Notes: generated by a model from the sequence alone, not told the origin. Shown: positions 36,183-45,900, numbered from the stretch's first letter. The stretch: DNA of 64,000 nt from Solimonas sp040066175 (GCF_040066175.1 NZ_JBEAAM010000006.1:34915-98914); one strand, 5' to 3'. Made by a program: numbers and translations.

Positions 36183-36701
36183 TTAACCGAGAATCTCTTC
36201 GACCGTCTTGCCGCGCTTGGCGGCGATCTCCGACGGCAGGCTCATGGCCGTGAGCGCGTCCATCGTTGCGCGCACCAGGTTGATCGGGTTACGCGAACCG
36301 AACGACTTCGCCAGGATGTTCTGCACGCCGGCAACCTCGAACACCGCGCGCATCGCGCCACCTGCGATCACGCCGGTACCGTCCGAGGCGGGACGCAGGA
36401 ACACCTTGGACGCACCGTGCCGGCCCCAGATCTCGTGCTGAACGGTCAGCCCCTTGAGCGGAACGGTGACCATGCTCTTGCGCGCCTGCTCCATCGCCTT
36501 GGCGATCGCGGCCGGCACCTCGCGCGCCTTGCCGTAGCCGAAGCCGACGCGGCCGGCACCGTCGCCGACGACCGTCAGCGCGGTGAACGCGAACTGCTTG
36601 CCACCCTTGACGGTCTTCGACACGCGATTGACCGCGACCAGCTTTTCCTTCAGCTCGGTGCCGGACTGCGCTTCGTCGTAGTTCATCTGCTGGTTTGCCA
36701 T
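36183..36701 (-). CDS. rpsE: 30S ribosomal protein S5
   Basis: 172 residues. LKEKLVAVNRVSKTVKGGKQ (spectinomycin-loop region), GRVGFGYGKAREVPAAIAKA, LRPASDGTGVIAGGAMRAVFEVAG. No change typical of spectinomycin resistance stands out in KTVKGGK. Three-base gaps to rplR and rpmD. Confidence 0.98.
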   Translation of the reverse strand: MANQQMNYDEAQSGTELKEKLVAVNRVSKTVKGGKQFAFTALTVVGDGAGRVGFGYGKAREVPAAIAKAMEQARKSMVTVPLKGLTVQHEIWGRHGASKVFLRPASDGTGVIAGGAMRAVFEVAGVQNILAKSFGSRNPINLVRATMDALTAMSLPSEIAAKRGKTVEEILG

Positions 36702-36704
36702 GTC

Positions 36705-37061
36705 TTAGAACTCCAGGCCGCCTTCACGCGCGGCGTCGGCCAGCGCCTTGATGCGGCCGTGAAACTTGAAGCCAGCGCGGTCGAAGGCGACCTTGCTGAT
36801 GCCCTTGGCCTTTGCCCGCTCGGCGATCGCGGCGCCGATCTTCTTGGCGGCATCGACGTTGCTGGTGCTGCTCAGACCGGCCGACAGCTCCTTCTCGACG
36901 GTCGAAGCGGAGACGAGGGTCTGGGCGGCGTCCGGCGCGATGATCTGCGCGTAAATGTGCTGCGACGTGCGGTGCACGGCCAGGCGATGCACGCCGAGCT
37001 CGCGGATGTGTGCGCGCGTGCGGCGGGCGCGGCGCAGACGGGTCAGCTTCTTGTCTTTCAT
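36705..37061 (-). CDS. rplR: 50S ribosomal protein L18
   Basis: 118 residues. RLRRARRTRAHIRELGVHRL, VHRTSQHIYAQIIAPDAAQT, AFDRAGFKFHGRIKALADAA and terminal GLEF are L18 hallmarks; binds 5S rRNA with L5. Confidence 0.97.
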   Translation of the reverse strand: MKDKKLTRLRRARRTRAHIRELGVHRLAVHRTSQHIYAQIIAPDAAQTLVSASTVEKELSAGLSSTSNVDAAKKIGAAIAERAKAKGISKVAFDRAGFKFHGRIKALADAAREGGLEF

Positions 37062-37073
37062 GGCAGCTCTCGA

Positions 37074-37604
37074 TTACTTCTTCTTGGCTTCCTTCATCAC
37101 GACCTTCTCGGTCGAGTAACGCACACCCTTGCCCTTGTACGGTTCGGGCGGACGGAAGCCGCGGATGTCGGCCGCAACCTGGCCGACCATCTTCTTGTCG
37201 GCGCCCTTGACGAGGATTTCCGTCTGGCTGGGCGTCTCCACCGTGATGCCGTCCGGGATCGGATACTCGATCGGATGCGAAAAGCCGAGGCTCAGGTTGA
37301 GCTTCTTGCCCTGTGTCGCGGCGCGGTAACCGACACCGACCAGAGTCAGCTTCTTCTCATAACCCTTGGACACGCCGATCACCGCATTGTTGAGGATCGC
37401 GCGGGTCGTACCGGCGGCCATCGCGTTGGCCTTGACCGAATCGGCGCTGATGGTGGCCACATTGCCGTTCACGTCGATCTTCACCGACGCCGGGATGTTG
37501 ACCGTAACGGATGCCTTCGCACCCTTGACCGTCAGCTGGCCATCGGCCGTGCTGACCTGCACGCCGGCCGGCAACTGTACCGGCATCTTTGCTACGCGGG
37601 ACAT
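37074..37604 (-). CDS. rplF: 50S ribosomal protein L6
   Basis: 176 residues from ATG 37602-37604; the longer frame to 37688 has no conserved residues. MSRVAKMPVQLPAGVQV, GTTRAILNNAVIGVSKGYEK, the C-terminal RNA-binding motif FRPPEPYKGKGVRY, and a Lys tail. Confidence 0.98.
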   Translation of the reverse strand: MSRVAKMPVQLPAGVQVSTADGQLTVKGAKASVTVNIPASVKIDVNGNVATISADSVKANAMAAGTTRAILNNAVIGVSKGYEKKLTLVGVGYRAATQGKKLNLSLGFSHPIEYPIPDGITVETPSQTEILVKGADKKMVGQVAADIRGFRPPEPYKGKGVRYSTEKVVMKEAKKK

Positions 37605-37617
37605 TTCTTCCGTCTCC

Positions 37618-38013
37618 TTATGCGACGACGCAGATGACTTCGCCGCCCTGCCCGGCCGCCCGCGCCTTGCGGTCGCTGACGACGCCACTGGGCGTCGAGA
37701 CGATCGCGACGCCGAGGCCGCCGAGCACCTTCGGCAGCTCGTCCTTGCCCTTGTACACGCGCAGCGACGGCCGCGAGATGCGCTCCAGGCGCTCGATCAC
37801 GGGCTTGCCCTCGAAGTACTTCAGCGTCAGCGTCAGCGTCTTCTTGGCGCCGTCGGCGATGACGCTGAAATCGGCGATGTAGCCTTCTTCCTTCAGCACG
37901 GCGGCGATGGCTTCCTTGACCTTCGACGAAGGCACGGTCACCTGCTTCTTGCGCGCCTGCTGACCATTGCGGATGCGGGTCAGGAAGTCGGCGATCGGAT
38001 CAGTCATGCTCAT
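37618..38013 (-). CDS. rpsH: 30S ribosomal protein S8
   Basis: 131 residues. MSMTDPIADFLTRIRNGQ, KEEGYIADFSV, SRPSLRVYKGKDELPKVLGG, GLGVAIVSTPSGVVSDRKAR. In E. coli S8 represses the spc operon at its target near rplE; no such leader could be confirmed here by eye. Confidence 0.98.
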   Translation of the reverse strand: MSMTDPIADFLTRIRNGQQARKKQVTVPSSKVKEAIAAVLKEEGYIADFSVIADGAKKTLTLTLKYFEGKPVIERLERISRPSLRVYKGKDELPKVLGGLGVAIVSTPSGVVSDRKARAAGQGGEVICVVA

Positions 38014-38026
38014 GTTCTAGTCCCTG

Positions 38027-38332
38027 TTACCAGCTCGCCTTCTTCAGGCCCGGGATTTCGCCCTTCATGGCGGCTTCGCGCAGCTTGTTGCGGCCGAGCT
38101 TGAACTTGCGGTACACGCCGCGCGGGCGGCCGGTCAGCTCGCAGCGCGAGCGCTGACGCGCCTTGCTCGAGTCGCGCGGCAACTTCTGCAGCGAGACGAC
38201 GGCGGCGTCCTTCTCTTCGATCGAAGCCGTCGTGCTGGAGATGATCTCCTTGAGCTTCGCGCGCTTGTTCGCGTAACGCTTGGCGAGGCTCGCGCGCTTC
38301 TTCTCGCGTTCGATCATGCTGGTCTTGGCCAT
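38027..38332 (-). CDS. rpsN: 30S ribosomal protein S14
   Basis: 101 residues, the long zinc-free form (no C-x-x-C pairs). MAKTSMIEREKKRASLAKRY, RSRCELTGRPRGVYRKFKLG, C-terminal KKASW. Confidence 0.98.
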   Translation of the reverse strand: MAKTSMIEREKKRASLAKRYANKRAKLKEIISSTTASIEEKDAAVVSLQKLPRDSSKARQRSRCELTGRPRGVYRKFKLGRNKLREAAMKGEIPGLKKASW

Positions 38333-38343
38333 GGTCTACTGCC

Positions 38344-38880
38344 TCACTTGCGGAACGGGAAGCTGAATGCGTCGAGCAGCGCCTTGCCCTGCTCGTCGGT
38401 CTTCGCCGTCGTGGTAATGGTGATGTTCATGCCGCGCAGCGCATCGACCTTGTCGTAGTCGATCTCCGGGAAGATGATCTGCTCGGTGATGCCGAAGTTG
38501 AAGTTGCCACGGCCGTCGAAGCCGCGCGCCGAGATGCCGCGGAAGTCGCGGATGCGCGGCAGCGAGATGCTGATCAGGCGCTCCAGGAATTCGTACATGC
38601 GCTCCCGGCGCAGCGTCACCTTGACGCCGACCGGGTAGTTCTCGCGGACCTTGAACGCCGCGATGGCGATGCGCGTCTTGGTCACGACCGGCTTCTGGCC
38701 GGCGATCGCCGTCATGTCGGCAACGGCGTTCTCGATGACCTTGCGGTCGGTCGTCGCCTCGCCCACGCCCATGTTCAGCGTGATCTTGGTGATACGCGGC
38801 ACTTCCATGGGCTTGAGGCCCAGTTTCTTGCCGAGCTCCGGCGCGATCTTCTCGCGATAAAGGGTTTGCAGATTGGCCAT
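38344..38880 (-). CDS. rplE: 50S ribosomal protein L5
   Basis: 178 residues. ITKITLNMGVGEATTDRKVI, GQKPVVTKTRIAIAAFKVRE, DFRGISARGFDGRGNFNFGI, terminal AFSFPFRK. Binds 5S rRNA and bridges to S13. Confidence 0.98.
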   Translation of the reverse strand: MANLQTLYREKIAPELGKKLGLKPMEVPRITKITLNMGVGEATTDRKVIENAVADMTAIAGQKPVVTKTRIAIAAFKVRENYPVGVKVTLRRERMYEFLERLISISLPRIRDFRGISARGFDGRGNFNFGITEQIIFPEIDYDKVDALRGMNITITTTAKTDEQGKALLDAFSFPFRK

Positions 38881-38892
38881 GATTGACTGCCC

Positions 38893-39219
38893 TTAACCGT
38901 CCACCAGTTCCTGGCTGGACTTGAAGACACGCACCTTGCGGCGCTTCTCGCCTTCGCCCTCGAAGCGGAAGCCGACGCGATCGCCCTTGCTGGTCTTCGG
39001 ATTCCAGAGCATCACGTTCGACACGTCGAGCGGCATCTCCTTCTCGACGACGCCACCGGCGATGCCGGCATTCGGATTCGGCTTCTGGTGCTTCTTGGCG
39101 ACGTTGACGCCTTCGACGACGAGCTTGCCGTTCGCCAGGACCTGCGACACCTTGCCGCGGCGCCCCTTGTCCTTGCCGGCGATGACGACGATCTCGTCGC
39201 CCTTGCGGATCTTGTTCAT
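38893..39219 (-). CDS. rplX: 50S ribosomal protein L24
   Basis: 108 residues with an N-terminal KOW motif: IRKGDEIVVIAGKDKGRRGK, then VEGVNVAKKHQKPNP. Early assembly protein of the 50S subunit. Confidence 0.97.
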   Translation of the reverse strand: MNKIRKGDEIVVIAGKDKGRRGKVSQVLANGKLVVEGVNVAKKHQKPNPNAGIAGGVVEKEMPLDVSNVMLWNPKTSKGDRVGFRFEGEGEKRRKVRVFKSSQELVDG

Positions 39220-39230
39220 TCCCGTGCCCC

Positions 39231-39596
39231 TTACAGAACTTCCGGAGCCAGCGACACGATCTTCATGAACCGGTCGCGCAGTTCGCGCGTCACCGGCCCG
39301 AAGATGCGGGTGCCCAGCGGCTCCAGCTTGTTGGACACCAACACCGCGGCGTTGCTGTCGAAACGGATCACCGACCCGTCGGCGCGCTTGATCGGGAACT
39401 TGGTGCGAACGACGACGGCGTCGTGCACCTCGCCCTTCTTGACCTTGCCGCGCGGGATCGCGTCCTTGACGGTGACCTTGATGAGATCGCCCACGCCGGC
39501 ATAGCGCCGGTAGGTCGAACCCTTGACCTGAATAACCTGCACCACGCGCGCGCCACTGTTGTCGGCGGCCACCAGATAGGATTCCTGCTGGATCAT
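39231..39596 (-). CDS. rplN: 50S ribosomal protein L14
   Basis: 121 residues. MIQQESYLVAADNSGARVVQ, GDLIKVTVKDAIPRGKVKKG, FDSNAAVLVSNKLEPLGTRI. Marks the start of the spc gene set in the E. coli arrangement; four bases after rpsQ, so no separate promoter fits. Confidence 0.98.
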   Translation of the reverse strand: MIQQESYLVAADNSGARVVQVIQVKGSTYRRYAGVGDLIKVTVKDAIPRGKVKKGEVHDAVVVRTKFPIKRADGSVIRFDSNAAVLVSNKLEPLGTRIFGPVTRELRDRFMKIVSLAPEVL

Positions 39597-39600
39597 GGCG

Positions 39601-39894
39601 TCAGGCTCCGGCGGATTGCTGCTGCAGCGCGCTCGCCTTCTGCAGAACCTCGACCAGCCGGAAATGCTTGGTCGCGGACAGCGGACGCGTCTCGACGATG
39701 GCGACCAGATCGCCCTCGTTGCACTCGTTGTTCTCGTCGTGCGCGCGCAGCTTCGTCGAACGGCGCAGCATCTTGCCGTAGACCGGATGGCGCTCGCTGC
39801 GTTCGACGAGCACGGTGATGGTCTTGTCGGCCTTGTTGCTGACGACGCGGCCGACGATGCGGCGCTCGGTCTTCTTTTCGGTCTGTTCGCTCAT
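39601..39894 (-). CDS. rpsQ: 30S ribosomal protein S17
   Basis: 97 residues from ATG 39892-39894; the GTG one codon earlier is less likely. The ATG overlaps the rpmC stop (TGATG). RRIVGRVVSNKADKTITVLV and HPVYGKMLRRSTKLRAHDE are S17 signatures. C-terminal Gln/Ala tail. Confidence 0.97.
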   Translation of the reverse strand: MSEQTEKKTERRIVGRVVSNKADKTITVLVERSERHPVYGKMLRRSTKLRAHDENNECNEGDLVAIVETRPLSATKHFRLVEVLQKASALQQQSAGA

Positions 39895-40097
39895 CACGCC
39901 TTCACCTGCTGGGCCATGACGGTCTTCAGACGCGCGATCTTCTTGCGCACGTCCTTGACCAGATGGGGTTTGCCACCCTGGCCGGTGGTCTGCTGCATGC
40001 GCAGGTTGAACTGCTCCTTGCGCAGCGCCGCCAGTTCCTCGCCGAGCGCCTTCGCGTCCTTGCCGCGCAGGGCCTTGATGTATTCCTGGGCCTTCAT
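39894..40097 (-). CDS. rpmC: 50S ribosomal protein L29
   Basis: 67 residues from ATG 40095-40097, overlapping the rplP stop (TGATG). KAQEYIKALRGKDAKALGEE, LRKEQFNLRMQQTTGQ, IARLKTVMAQ are the two-helix L29 pattern. The longer frame to 40418 is a shadow of rplP. Confidence 0.97.
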   Translation of the reverse strand: MKAQEYIKALRGKDAKALGEELAALRKEQFNLRMQQTTGQGGKPHLVKDVRKKIARLKTVMAQQVKA

Positions 40098-40510
40098 CAC
40101 ATGATCGTCCGGTTGACGAACGAGGTCTTCACCGGCAGCTTCGCAGCCGCCAAGCGGAAAGCCTCGCGCGCGGTGGTCTCGTCCACCCCTTCCATCTCGT
40201 ACAGCACCTTGCCGGGCTGCACCTTCGCAACCCAGTACTCGACGTTGCCCTTGCCCGAACCCATGCGGACTTCGAGCGGCTTCTTGGTCACCGGCACGTC
40301 CGGGAAGATGCGGATCCAGACCTTGCCGCCGCGCTTGATGTAGCGCGTGATCACGCGGCGCGCGGCTTCGATCTGGCGCGCGGTGATGCGGCCGGGCTCG
40401 GTCGTCTTCAGACCCCACTCGCCGAAGCTGACCTTGTTGCCGGTCAGCGCCAGGCCGGTGTTCGTGCCTTTACGTTGCTTGCGGAATTTCGTTCGCTTGG
40501 GCTGCAGCAT
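40097..40510 (-). CDS. rplP: 50S ribosomal protein L16
   Basis: 137 residues. MLQPKRTKFRKQRKGTNTG, WGLKTTEPGRITARQIEAAR, KGNVEYWVAKVQPGKVLYEM. Includes the Arg of GRITARQIEAARR near the peptidyl-transferase centre (E. coli Arg81 is the hydroxylation site; the local match here is MGSGKGN). Confidence 0.98.
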   Translation of the reverse strand: MLQPKRTKFRKQRKGTNTGLALTGNKVSFGEWGLKTTEPGRITARQIEAARRVITRYIKRGGKVWIRIFPDVPVTKKPLEVRMGSGKGNVEYWVAKVQPGKVLYEMEGVDETTAREAFRLAAAKLPVKTSFVNRTIM

Positions 40511-40527
40511 TGCAGTCTTCTCCGTCT

Positions 40528-41217
40528 TTAGGCCGCAGCGGCCTCGGCGGCCTCGTCCTTACGATCATGGCGACGGTCGCCGTCGAACACTTCGCCAGTG
40601 AACACCCACACCTTGACGCCGATCACGCCGTAGGTCGTGCGTGCTTCGCCGACCGCGTAGTCCACGTGGGCGCGCAGCGTGTGCAGCGGCACGCGGCCTT
40701 CGCGATACCACTCGGTGCGCGCGATCTCGGCGCCGTTCAGGCGGCCGCCGACCTGGATCTTGATGCCGCCGGCGCCGATACGCATTGCGTTCTGCACCGC
40801 GCGCTTCATCGCACGGCGGAACATGATGCGGCGCTCGAGCTGCTGCGCGACCGAGTCGGCAATCAGCTTGGCATCGAGTTCCGGCTTGCGGATTTCCTCG
40901 ACCGAGAGGTGCACCGAATCGGCCTTGAGCCCGATGATCTTGGCGACCTCCTGCTTGAGCTTTTCGATGTCCTCGCCCTTCTTGCCGATGACGATGCCGG
41001 GGCGCGCGGTGTGGATCGTGACGCGCGCGGACTTCGCCGGGCGGTCGATCTGGATGCGCGACACCGACGCCTGCGCCAGCTTCTTGCTCAGGAACTCGCG
41101 CACCGCCATGTCCTTGAGCAGCGTATCGCCGTAGGCGCCGCGCTCCGCGTACCAGTTCGACGTCCACTTGGTGGTGACGCCGAGGCGGAACCCGTTCGGA
41201 TTGACTTTATGACCCAT
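40528..41217 (-). CDS. rpsC: 30S ribosomal protein S3
   Basis: 229 residues. MGHKVNPNGFRLGVTTKWTS, KH domain IHTARPGIVIGKKGEDIEKL, RAMKRAVQNAMRIGAGGIKI, HTLRAHVDYAVGEARTTYGV. Part of the mRNA entry tunnel. Ends in an Ala/Glu tail. Confidence 0.98.
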   Translation of the reverse strand: MGHKVNPNGFRLGVTTKWTSNWYAERGAYGDTLLKDMAVREFLSKKLAQASVSRIQIDRPAKSARVTIHTARPGIVIGKKGEDIEKLKQEVAKIIGLKADSVHLSVEEIRKPELDAKLIADSVAQQLERRIMFRRAMKRAVQNAMRIGAGGIKIQVGGRLNGAEIARTEWYREGRVPLHTLRAHVDYAVGEARTTYGVIGVKVWVFTGEVFDGDRRHDRKDEAAEAAAA

Positions 41218-41221
41218 GGCT

Positions 41222-41557
41222 TCAGTTCCCGTCGCTGACGCGGATGGTGATGTGCGAAGTCGGCTTCACGATGCGATCCGCCCGCCCCTTGGCGCGCGGC
41301 ATGATGCGCTTGAGCACCGGCCCCTGATCGATGAAGATCTCGGCGACCTTGAGTTCATCGACATCGGCGCCGTGGTTGTTCTCGGCGTTGGCGATGGCCG
41401 ACTCCAGCACCTTGCGGATGACCTTGGCCGGCTTGCGCGTCGAGAACTTGAGGATGTTCAGCGCCTCATCGACCTTCTTGCCGCGCACCAGATCGGCGAC
41501 CGGACGCGCCTTCTTCGGCGACAGGCGGACGAACTTGAGGATGGCTTGCGTCTGCAT
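41222..41557 (-). CDS. rplV: 50S ribosomal protein L22
   Basis: 111 residues from ATG 41555-41557 (four codons inside the longest frame). AILKFVRLSPKKARPVADLV, RKVLESAIANAENNHGADVD, the exit-tunnel hairpin PRAKGRADRIVKPTSHITI. Confidence 0.97.
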   Translation of the reverse strand: MQTQAILKFVRLSPKKARPVADLVRGKKVDEALNILKFSTRKPAKVIRKVLESAIANAENNHGADVDELKVAEIFIDQGPVLKRIMPRAKGRADRIVKPTSHITIRVSDGN

Positions 41558-41565
41558 GGCGGGCC

Positions 41566-41838
41566 TCACTTGGTCGCCTTGTCGGCCGCGTGACCCTTGA
41601 AGGTCCGCGTCGGCGCGAACTCGCCGAGCTTGTGGCCGACCATGTTGTCGGTGATGAACACCGGCATGTGCTGCTTGCCGTTGTGCACCTGAATGGTCAG
41701 GCCGACGAAATCGGGCGTGATCATCGAGCGGCGCGACCAGGTCTTGATCGGCTTCTTCACGCGCTGCGAGGCCATCTCCTCGACTTTCTTCGCGAGGTGG
41801 TGGTCCACGAACGGACCCTTCTTGACGGAACGCGACAT
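41566..41838 (-). CDS. rpsS: 30S ribosomal protein S19
   Basis: 90 residues. MSRSVKKGPFVDHHLAKKVE, TWSRRSMITPDFVGLTIQVH, GHKLGEFAPTRTFKGHAADK. Head protein next to S13. Confidence 0.98.
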   Translation of the reverse strand: MSRSVKKGPFVDHHLAKKVEEMASQRVKKPIKTWSRRSMITPDFVGLTIQVHNGKQHMPVFITDNMVGHKLGEFAPTRTFKGHAADKATK

Positions 41839-41850
41839 GTCGTTACCTGC

Positions 41851-42684
41851 TTACTTCTTCGAGTGGCGGCTGCGCACGATGAACTTCTGCGTGCGCTTGT
41901 TCTTGCGGGTCTTGAGGCCCTTGGTCTGCTGCCCCCAGGGCGTCACCGGATGCGGGTTGCCCTGACCGGAGCGACCCTCGCCACCGCCGTGCGGATGATC
42001 GACCGGGTTCATGACGACACCACGCACCGTTGGGCGGATACCCTTCCAGCGCATGGCGCCGGCCTTGCCGTACTGGCGCAGGTTGTGCTCGTTGTTGCTG
42101 ACTTCGCCGATGGCGGCACGGCACTCACCGAGCACCTTACGCATCTCGCCCGAACGCAGGCGGATCGTCACGTACTGGCCTTCGCGGGCGACCAGCTGCA
42201 CGCTGGCGCCGGCGGAACGCGCCAGCTGGGCGCCCTTGCCGGGGCGCAGCTCGACGCAATGGATCGTCGAACCGACCGGGATGTTGCGCAGCGGCAGCAC
42301 GTTGCCCGGCTTGATCGGCGCGTCCGTACCGGACTGCAAGACGTCACCCTCGGCGACACCGCGCGGCGCGATCACGTAACGGCGCTCGCCGTCGGCGTAG
42401 CACAGCAGCGCGATGTGCGCCGAACGGTTCGGATCGTACTCGACGCGCTCGACCTTGGCCGGAATGCCGTCCTTGGTGCGCTTGAAATCGACCAGACGAT
42501 AGTGCTGCTTGTGACCGCCGCCCTTGTGGCGCGTGGTCATGTGGCCATTGTTGTTGCGTCCACCCGTGGACTTCTGGCTCTCCAGCAGCGCAGCGTGCGG
42601 CGCACCCTTCCAAAGGCCCGGCGTCACCACCTTGACCTGGTGGCGCGTGCCCGGCGACGTCGGCTTCAGTTTGACCAATGGCAT
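41851..42684 (-). CDS. rplB: 50S ribosomal protein L2
   Basis: 277 residues from ATG 42682-42684. MPLVKLKPTSPGTRHQVKV, GRNNNGHMTTRHKGGGHKQH, and the strictly conserved VMNPVDHPHGGGEGRSGQGN containing the His near the peptidyl-transferase centre. One of the primary 23S rRNA binders. Confidence 0.98.
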   Translation of the reverse strand: MPLVKLKPTSPGTRHQVKVVTPGLWKGAPHAALLESQKSTGGRNNNGHMTTRHKGGGHKQHYRLVDFKRTKDGIPAKVERVEYDPNRSAHIALLCYADGERRYVIAPRGVAEGDVLQSGTDAPIKPGNVLPLRNIPVGSTIHCVELRPGKGAQLARSAGASVQLVAREGQYVTIRLRSGEMRKVLGECRAAIGEVSNNEHNLRQYGKAGAMRWKGIRPTVRGVVMNPVDHPHGGGEGRSGQGNPHPVTPWGQQTKGLKTRKNKRTQKFIVRSRHSKK

Positions 42685-42697
42685 GGTCCGTATCCTC

Positions 42698-43015
42698 TCA
42701 GTTCGCCGCGCCGGCCAGGAAATCGATCTCCTGACCCTCGGCGAGCGTGACGTAAGCCTTCTTCCAATCGGAGCGCTTGCCTTCGAAGCGGCCAAAGCGC
42801 TTGTTCTTGCCCTTGACGTTGAGCGTGCGCACGTCGTTCACCTTGACGTTGAACAGCTGCTCGACGGCGCTCTTGATTTCCGGCTTCTCGGCGTCGCGGG
42901 CGACCTTGAACACCGCCGTGTTGGCCTTTTCGGCCACGCGCGTGCTCTTTTCCGAGATCACGGGACCTAGAATGACCTGGTGCAGGCGATCGGTCGCGGT
43001 CTTGTACTTGCTCAT
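42698..43015 (-). CDS. rplW: 50S ribosomal protein L23
   Basis: 105 residues from ATG 43013-43015, overlapping the rplD stop by four bases. GPVISEKSTRVAEKANTAVF, NVKVNDVRTLNVKGKNKRFG and RSDWKKAYVTLAEGQEIDF. Docking site for trigger factor and SRP at the tunnel exit. Confidence 0.97.
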   Translation of the reverse strand: MSKYKTATDRLHQVILGPVISEKSTRVAEKANTAVFKVARDAEKPEIKSAVEQLFNVKVNDVRTLNVKGKNKRFGRFEGKRSDWKKAYVTLAEGQEIDFLAGAAN

Positions 43016-43617
43016 TGCAGCCAGGCCTCCAGCTTCTTGACCGCGTCCGCCGTCATCAGCACCTTCTCGTGGCTGAGCAGCACGACCGGATTGATCGCTT
43101 CGACGTCGCAGACGGCGACGTGCGGGATGTTGCGGGCCGACAGGAACAGGTTCTTGTCCAGCTCGCCGGTGACGATCAGGATGTCGTCGGCCGACATCGA
43201 CTTCAGACGCTCGACCAGGGACTTGGTCTTGGGCGCATCGACCGGGAACGACTCCGCGACGATCAGGTGTCCCTGACGGTTGAGCTCGGCGACGATCGAG
43301 CGGATGGCGCCGCGGTACATCTTGCGGTTGACCTTCTGCGAGAAATCGCGCGGCACGGCCGCGAAGGTCTTGCCGCCGCCGCGCCACAGGGGCGAGCGGA
43401 TCGAGCCGGCGCGCGCGCGGCCGGTGCCCTTCTGCTTCCACGGCTTCTTGCCGCCGCCGGAAACCATCGCCTTGCTCTTCTGCGCCTTGGTGCCGGCGCG
43501 GCCGCCCGCGAGGTACGCGGTCACGACCTGGTGAATGAGCGGCTCGTTGTACTCGGCGCCGAAGACGGCGTCCGATACCGAAAGCTTGGCGGTGCTGTTG
43601 TGCAGTTGAATATCCAT
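43012..43617 (-). CDS. rplD: 50S ribosomal protein L4
   Basis: 201 residues. The tunnel loop KAMVSGGGKKPWKQKGTGRA, RAGSIRSPLWRGGGKTFAAV, and RNIPHVAVCDVEAINPVVLL. In E. coli L4 represses the S10 operon by binding its leader; the leader here is short (83 bases) and holds a terminator-promoter palindrome. Confidence 0.98.
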   Translation of the reverse strand: MDIQLHNSTAKLSVSDAVFGAEYNEPLIHQVVTAYLAGGRAGTKAQKSKAMVSGGGKKPWKQKGTGRARAGSIRSPLWRGGGKTFAAVPRDFSQKVNRKMYRGAIRSIVAELNRQGHLIVAESFPVDAPKTKSLVERLKSMSADDILIVTGELDKNLFLSARNIPHVAVCDVEAINPVVLLSHEKVLMTADAVKKLEAWLQ

Positions 43618-43639
43618 TGCCGTTTTTCCCCAGTGAGCC

Positions 43640-44278
43640 TTACGCCTTCACCGTGGGGCGCACGATGACATCGCCATTCGTAGCGCCCGGCACAGCCCCC
43701 TTGACCAGCAGGAGGTTGCGTTCCGTATCGATCTTGACCAGGTCGAGATTCAGCGCCGTCACACGGTCGGAGCCCATGTGGCCGGCCATCTTCTTGCCCT
43801 TGAACACGCGGCCGGGGCTCTGACGTTGACCGATCGAGCCAGGGGCGCGGTGCGAGAGCGAGTTGCCGTGCGTCGCGCGTCCGCCGCCGAAATTCCAGCG
43901 CTTCTGCACGCCCGCAAAGCCCTTGCCCTTGGAGACGCCGGTGACATCCACGGCCTTGACGCCGTCGAACGCACCGACCTTGATCTCCGAACCGGCCTGC
44001 AGGTCCGCACCCTCGTTGTCGTCGAGGCGGATCTCCCACAGTCCGCGGCCGGCCGCAACGCCAGCCTTCTTGTAAATGCCCGCCTGCGCCTTGCTCAGGC
44101 GGCTGGCCTTCTGCTCACCGACGGTGACCTGCACCGCGCGGTAACCATCGTTCTCGACGGTCTTGACCTGAGTCACGCGATTGGGCGTGCACTCGATCAC
44201 CGTCACCGGAATGGCAGTGCCGGTTTCCGTGAAAACCCGGGTCATGCCGGCCTTGCGGCCCACGATTGCGATCGTCAT
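43640..44278 (-). CDS. rplC: 50S ribosomal protein L3
   Basis: 212 residues. IVGRKAGMTRVFTETGTAIP, GVSKGKGFAGVQKRWNFGGG, ATHGNSLSHRAPGSIGQRQS with the Gln after GSIG methylated by PrmB in E. coli, GRVFKGKKMAGHMG. Confidence 0.98.
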   Translation of the reverse strand: MTIAIVGRKAGMTRVFTETGTAIPVTVIECTPNRVTQVKTVENDGYRAVQVTVGEQKASRLSKAQAGIYKKAGVAAGRGLWEIRLDDNEGADLQAGSEIKVGAFDGVKAVDVTGVSKGKGFAGVQKRWNFGGGRATHGNSLSHRAPGSIGQRQSPGRVFKGKKMAGHMGSDRVTALNLDLVKIDTERNLLLVKGAVPGATNGDVIVRPTVKA

Positions 44279-44288
44279 GTCCGCCTCC

Positions 44289-44606
44289 TCAATTCAGCGA
44301 GATCTGGACTTCGACGCCCGCGGGCAGGTCCAGCTTGGAGAGCGCGTCCACGGTCTTCTCCGTGGGATCGACGATCTGCATGAGCCGCTTGTGCGTACGA
44401 ATCTCGTACTGGTCGCGCGCATCCTTGTCGGCGTGCGGCGAAACGAGAACGGTGAAACGTTCCTTGCGCGTGGGCAGCGGGATCGGCCCGCGCACGACGG
44501 CACCGGTGCGCTTCGCGGTCTCAACGATCTCCTTCGCCGACTTGTCGATCAGGCGGTGGTCGAACGCTTTGAGCCGGATGCGAATAGATTGGCTGGTCGC
44601 GGCCAT
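44289..44606 (-). CDS. rpsJ: 30S ribosomal protein S10 (NusE)
   Basis: 105 residues. IRIRLKAFDHRLIDKSAKEI, GAVVRGPIPLPTRKERFTVL, DQYEIRTHKRLMQIVDPT. Also acts as NusE with NusB and NusG in antitermination. First gene after the tuf terminator-promoter palindrome. Confidence 0.98.
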   Translation of the reverse strand: MAATSQSIRIRLKAFDHRLIDKSAKEIVETAKRTGAVVRGPIPLPTRKERFTVLVSPHADKDARDQYEIRTHKRLMQIVDPTEKTVDALSKLDLPAGVEVQISLN

Positions 44607-44636
44607 GCTGTGTCTTCCGGATTAAAGAGCGTGGAA

Positions 44637-44666
44637 CAAAAGGGGCGCGAATTCTATTCGCGCCCC
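44637..44666 (-). terminator. Intrinsic terminator after tuf copy 1
   Basis: Stem GGGGCGCGAAT (44642-44652) / ATTCGCGCCCC (44656-44666), three-base loop, followed on the minus strand by TTTTGTT. It lies between tuf and rpsJ and overlaps the rpsJ promoter. Confidence 0.87.
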
Positions 44667-44679
44667 TGCGAAAAGTAAA
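44651..44679 (-). promoter_or_regulatory. Sigma70-like promoter of the S10 cluster, embedded in the tuf terminator
   Basis: Minus strand: TTTACT (-35, 44674-44679), 17-base spacer, TAGAAT (-10, 44651-44656). The -10 occupies the terminator loop and stem edge; a GC-rich TCGCGCCCC follows, as in stringently controlled promoters. Confidence 0.65.
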
Positions 44680-44689
44680 GCTCGAAACG

Positions 44690-45883
<1,194 letters not shown>

Positions 45884-45900
45884 CGCTCTCTACCTCGGTT

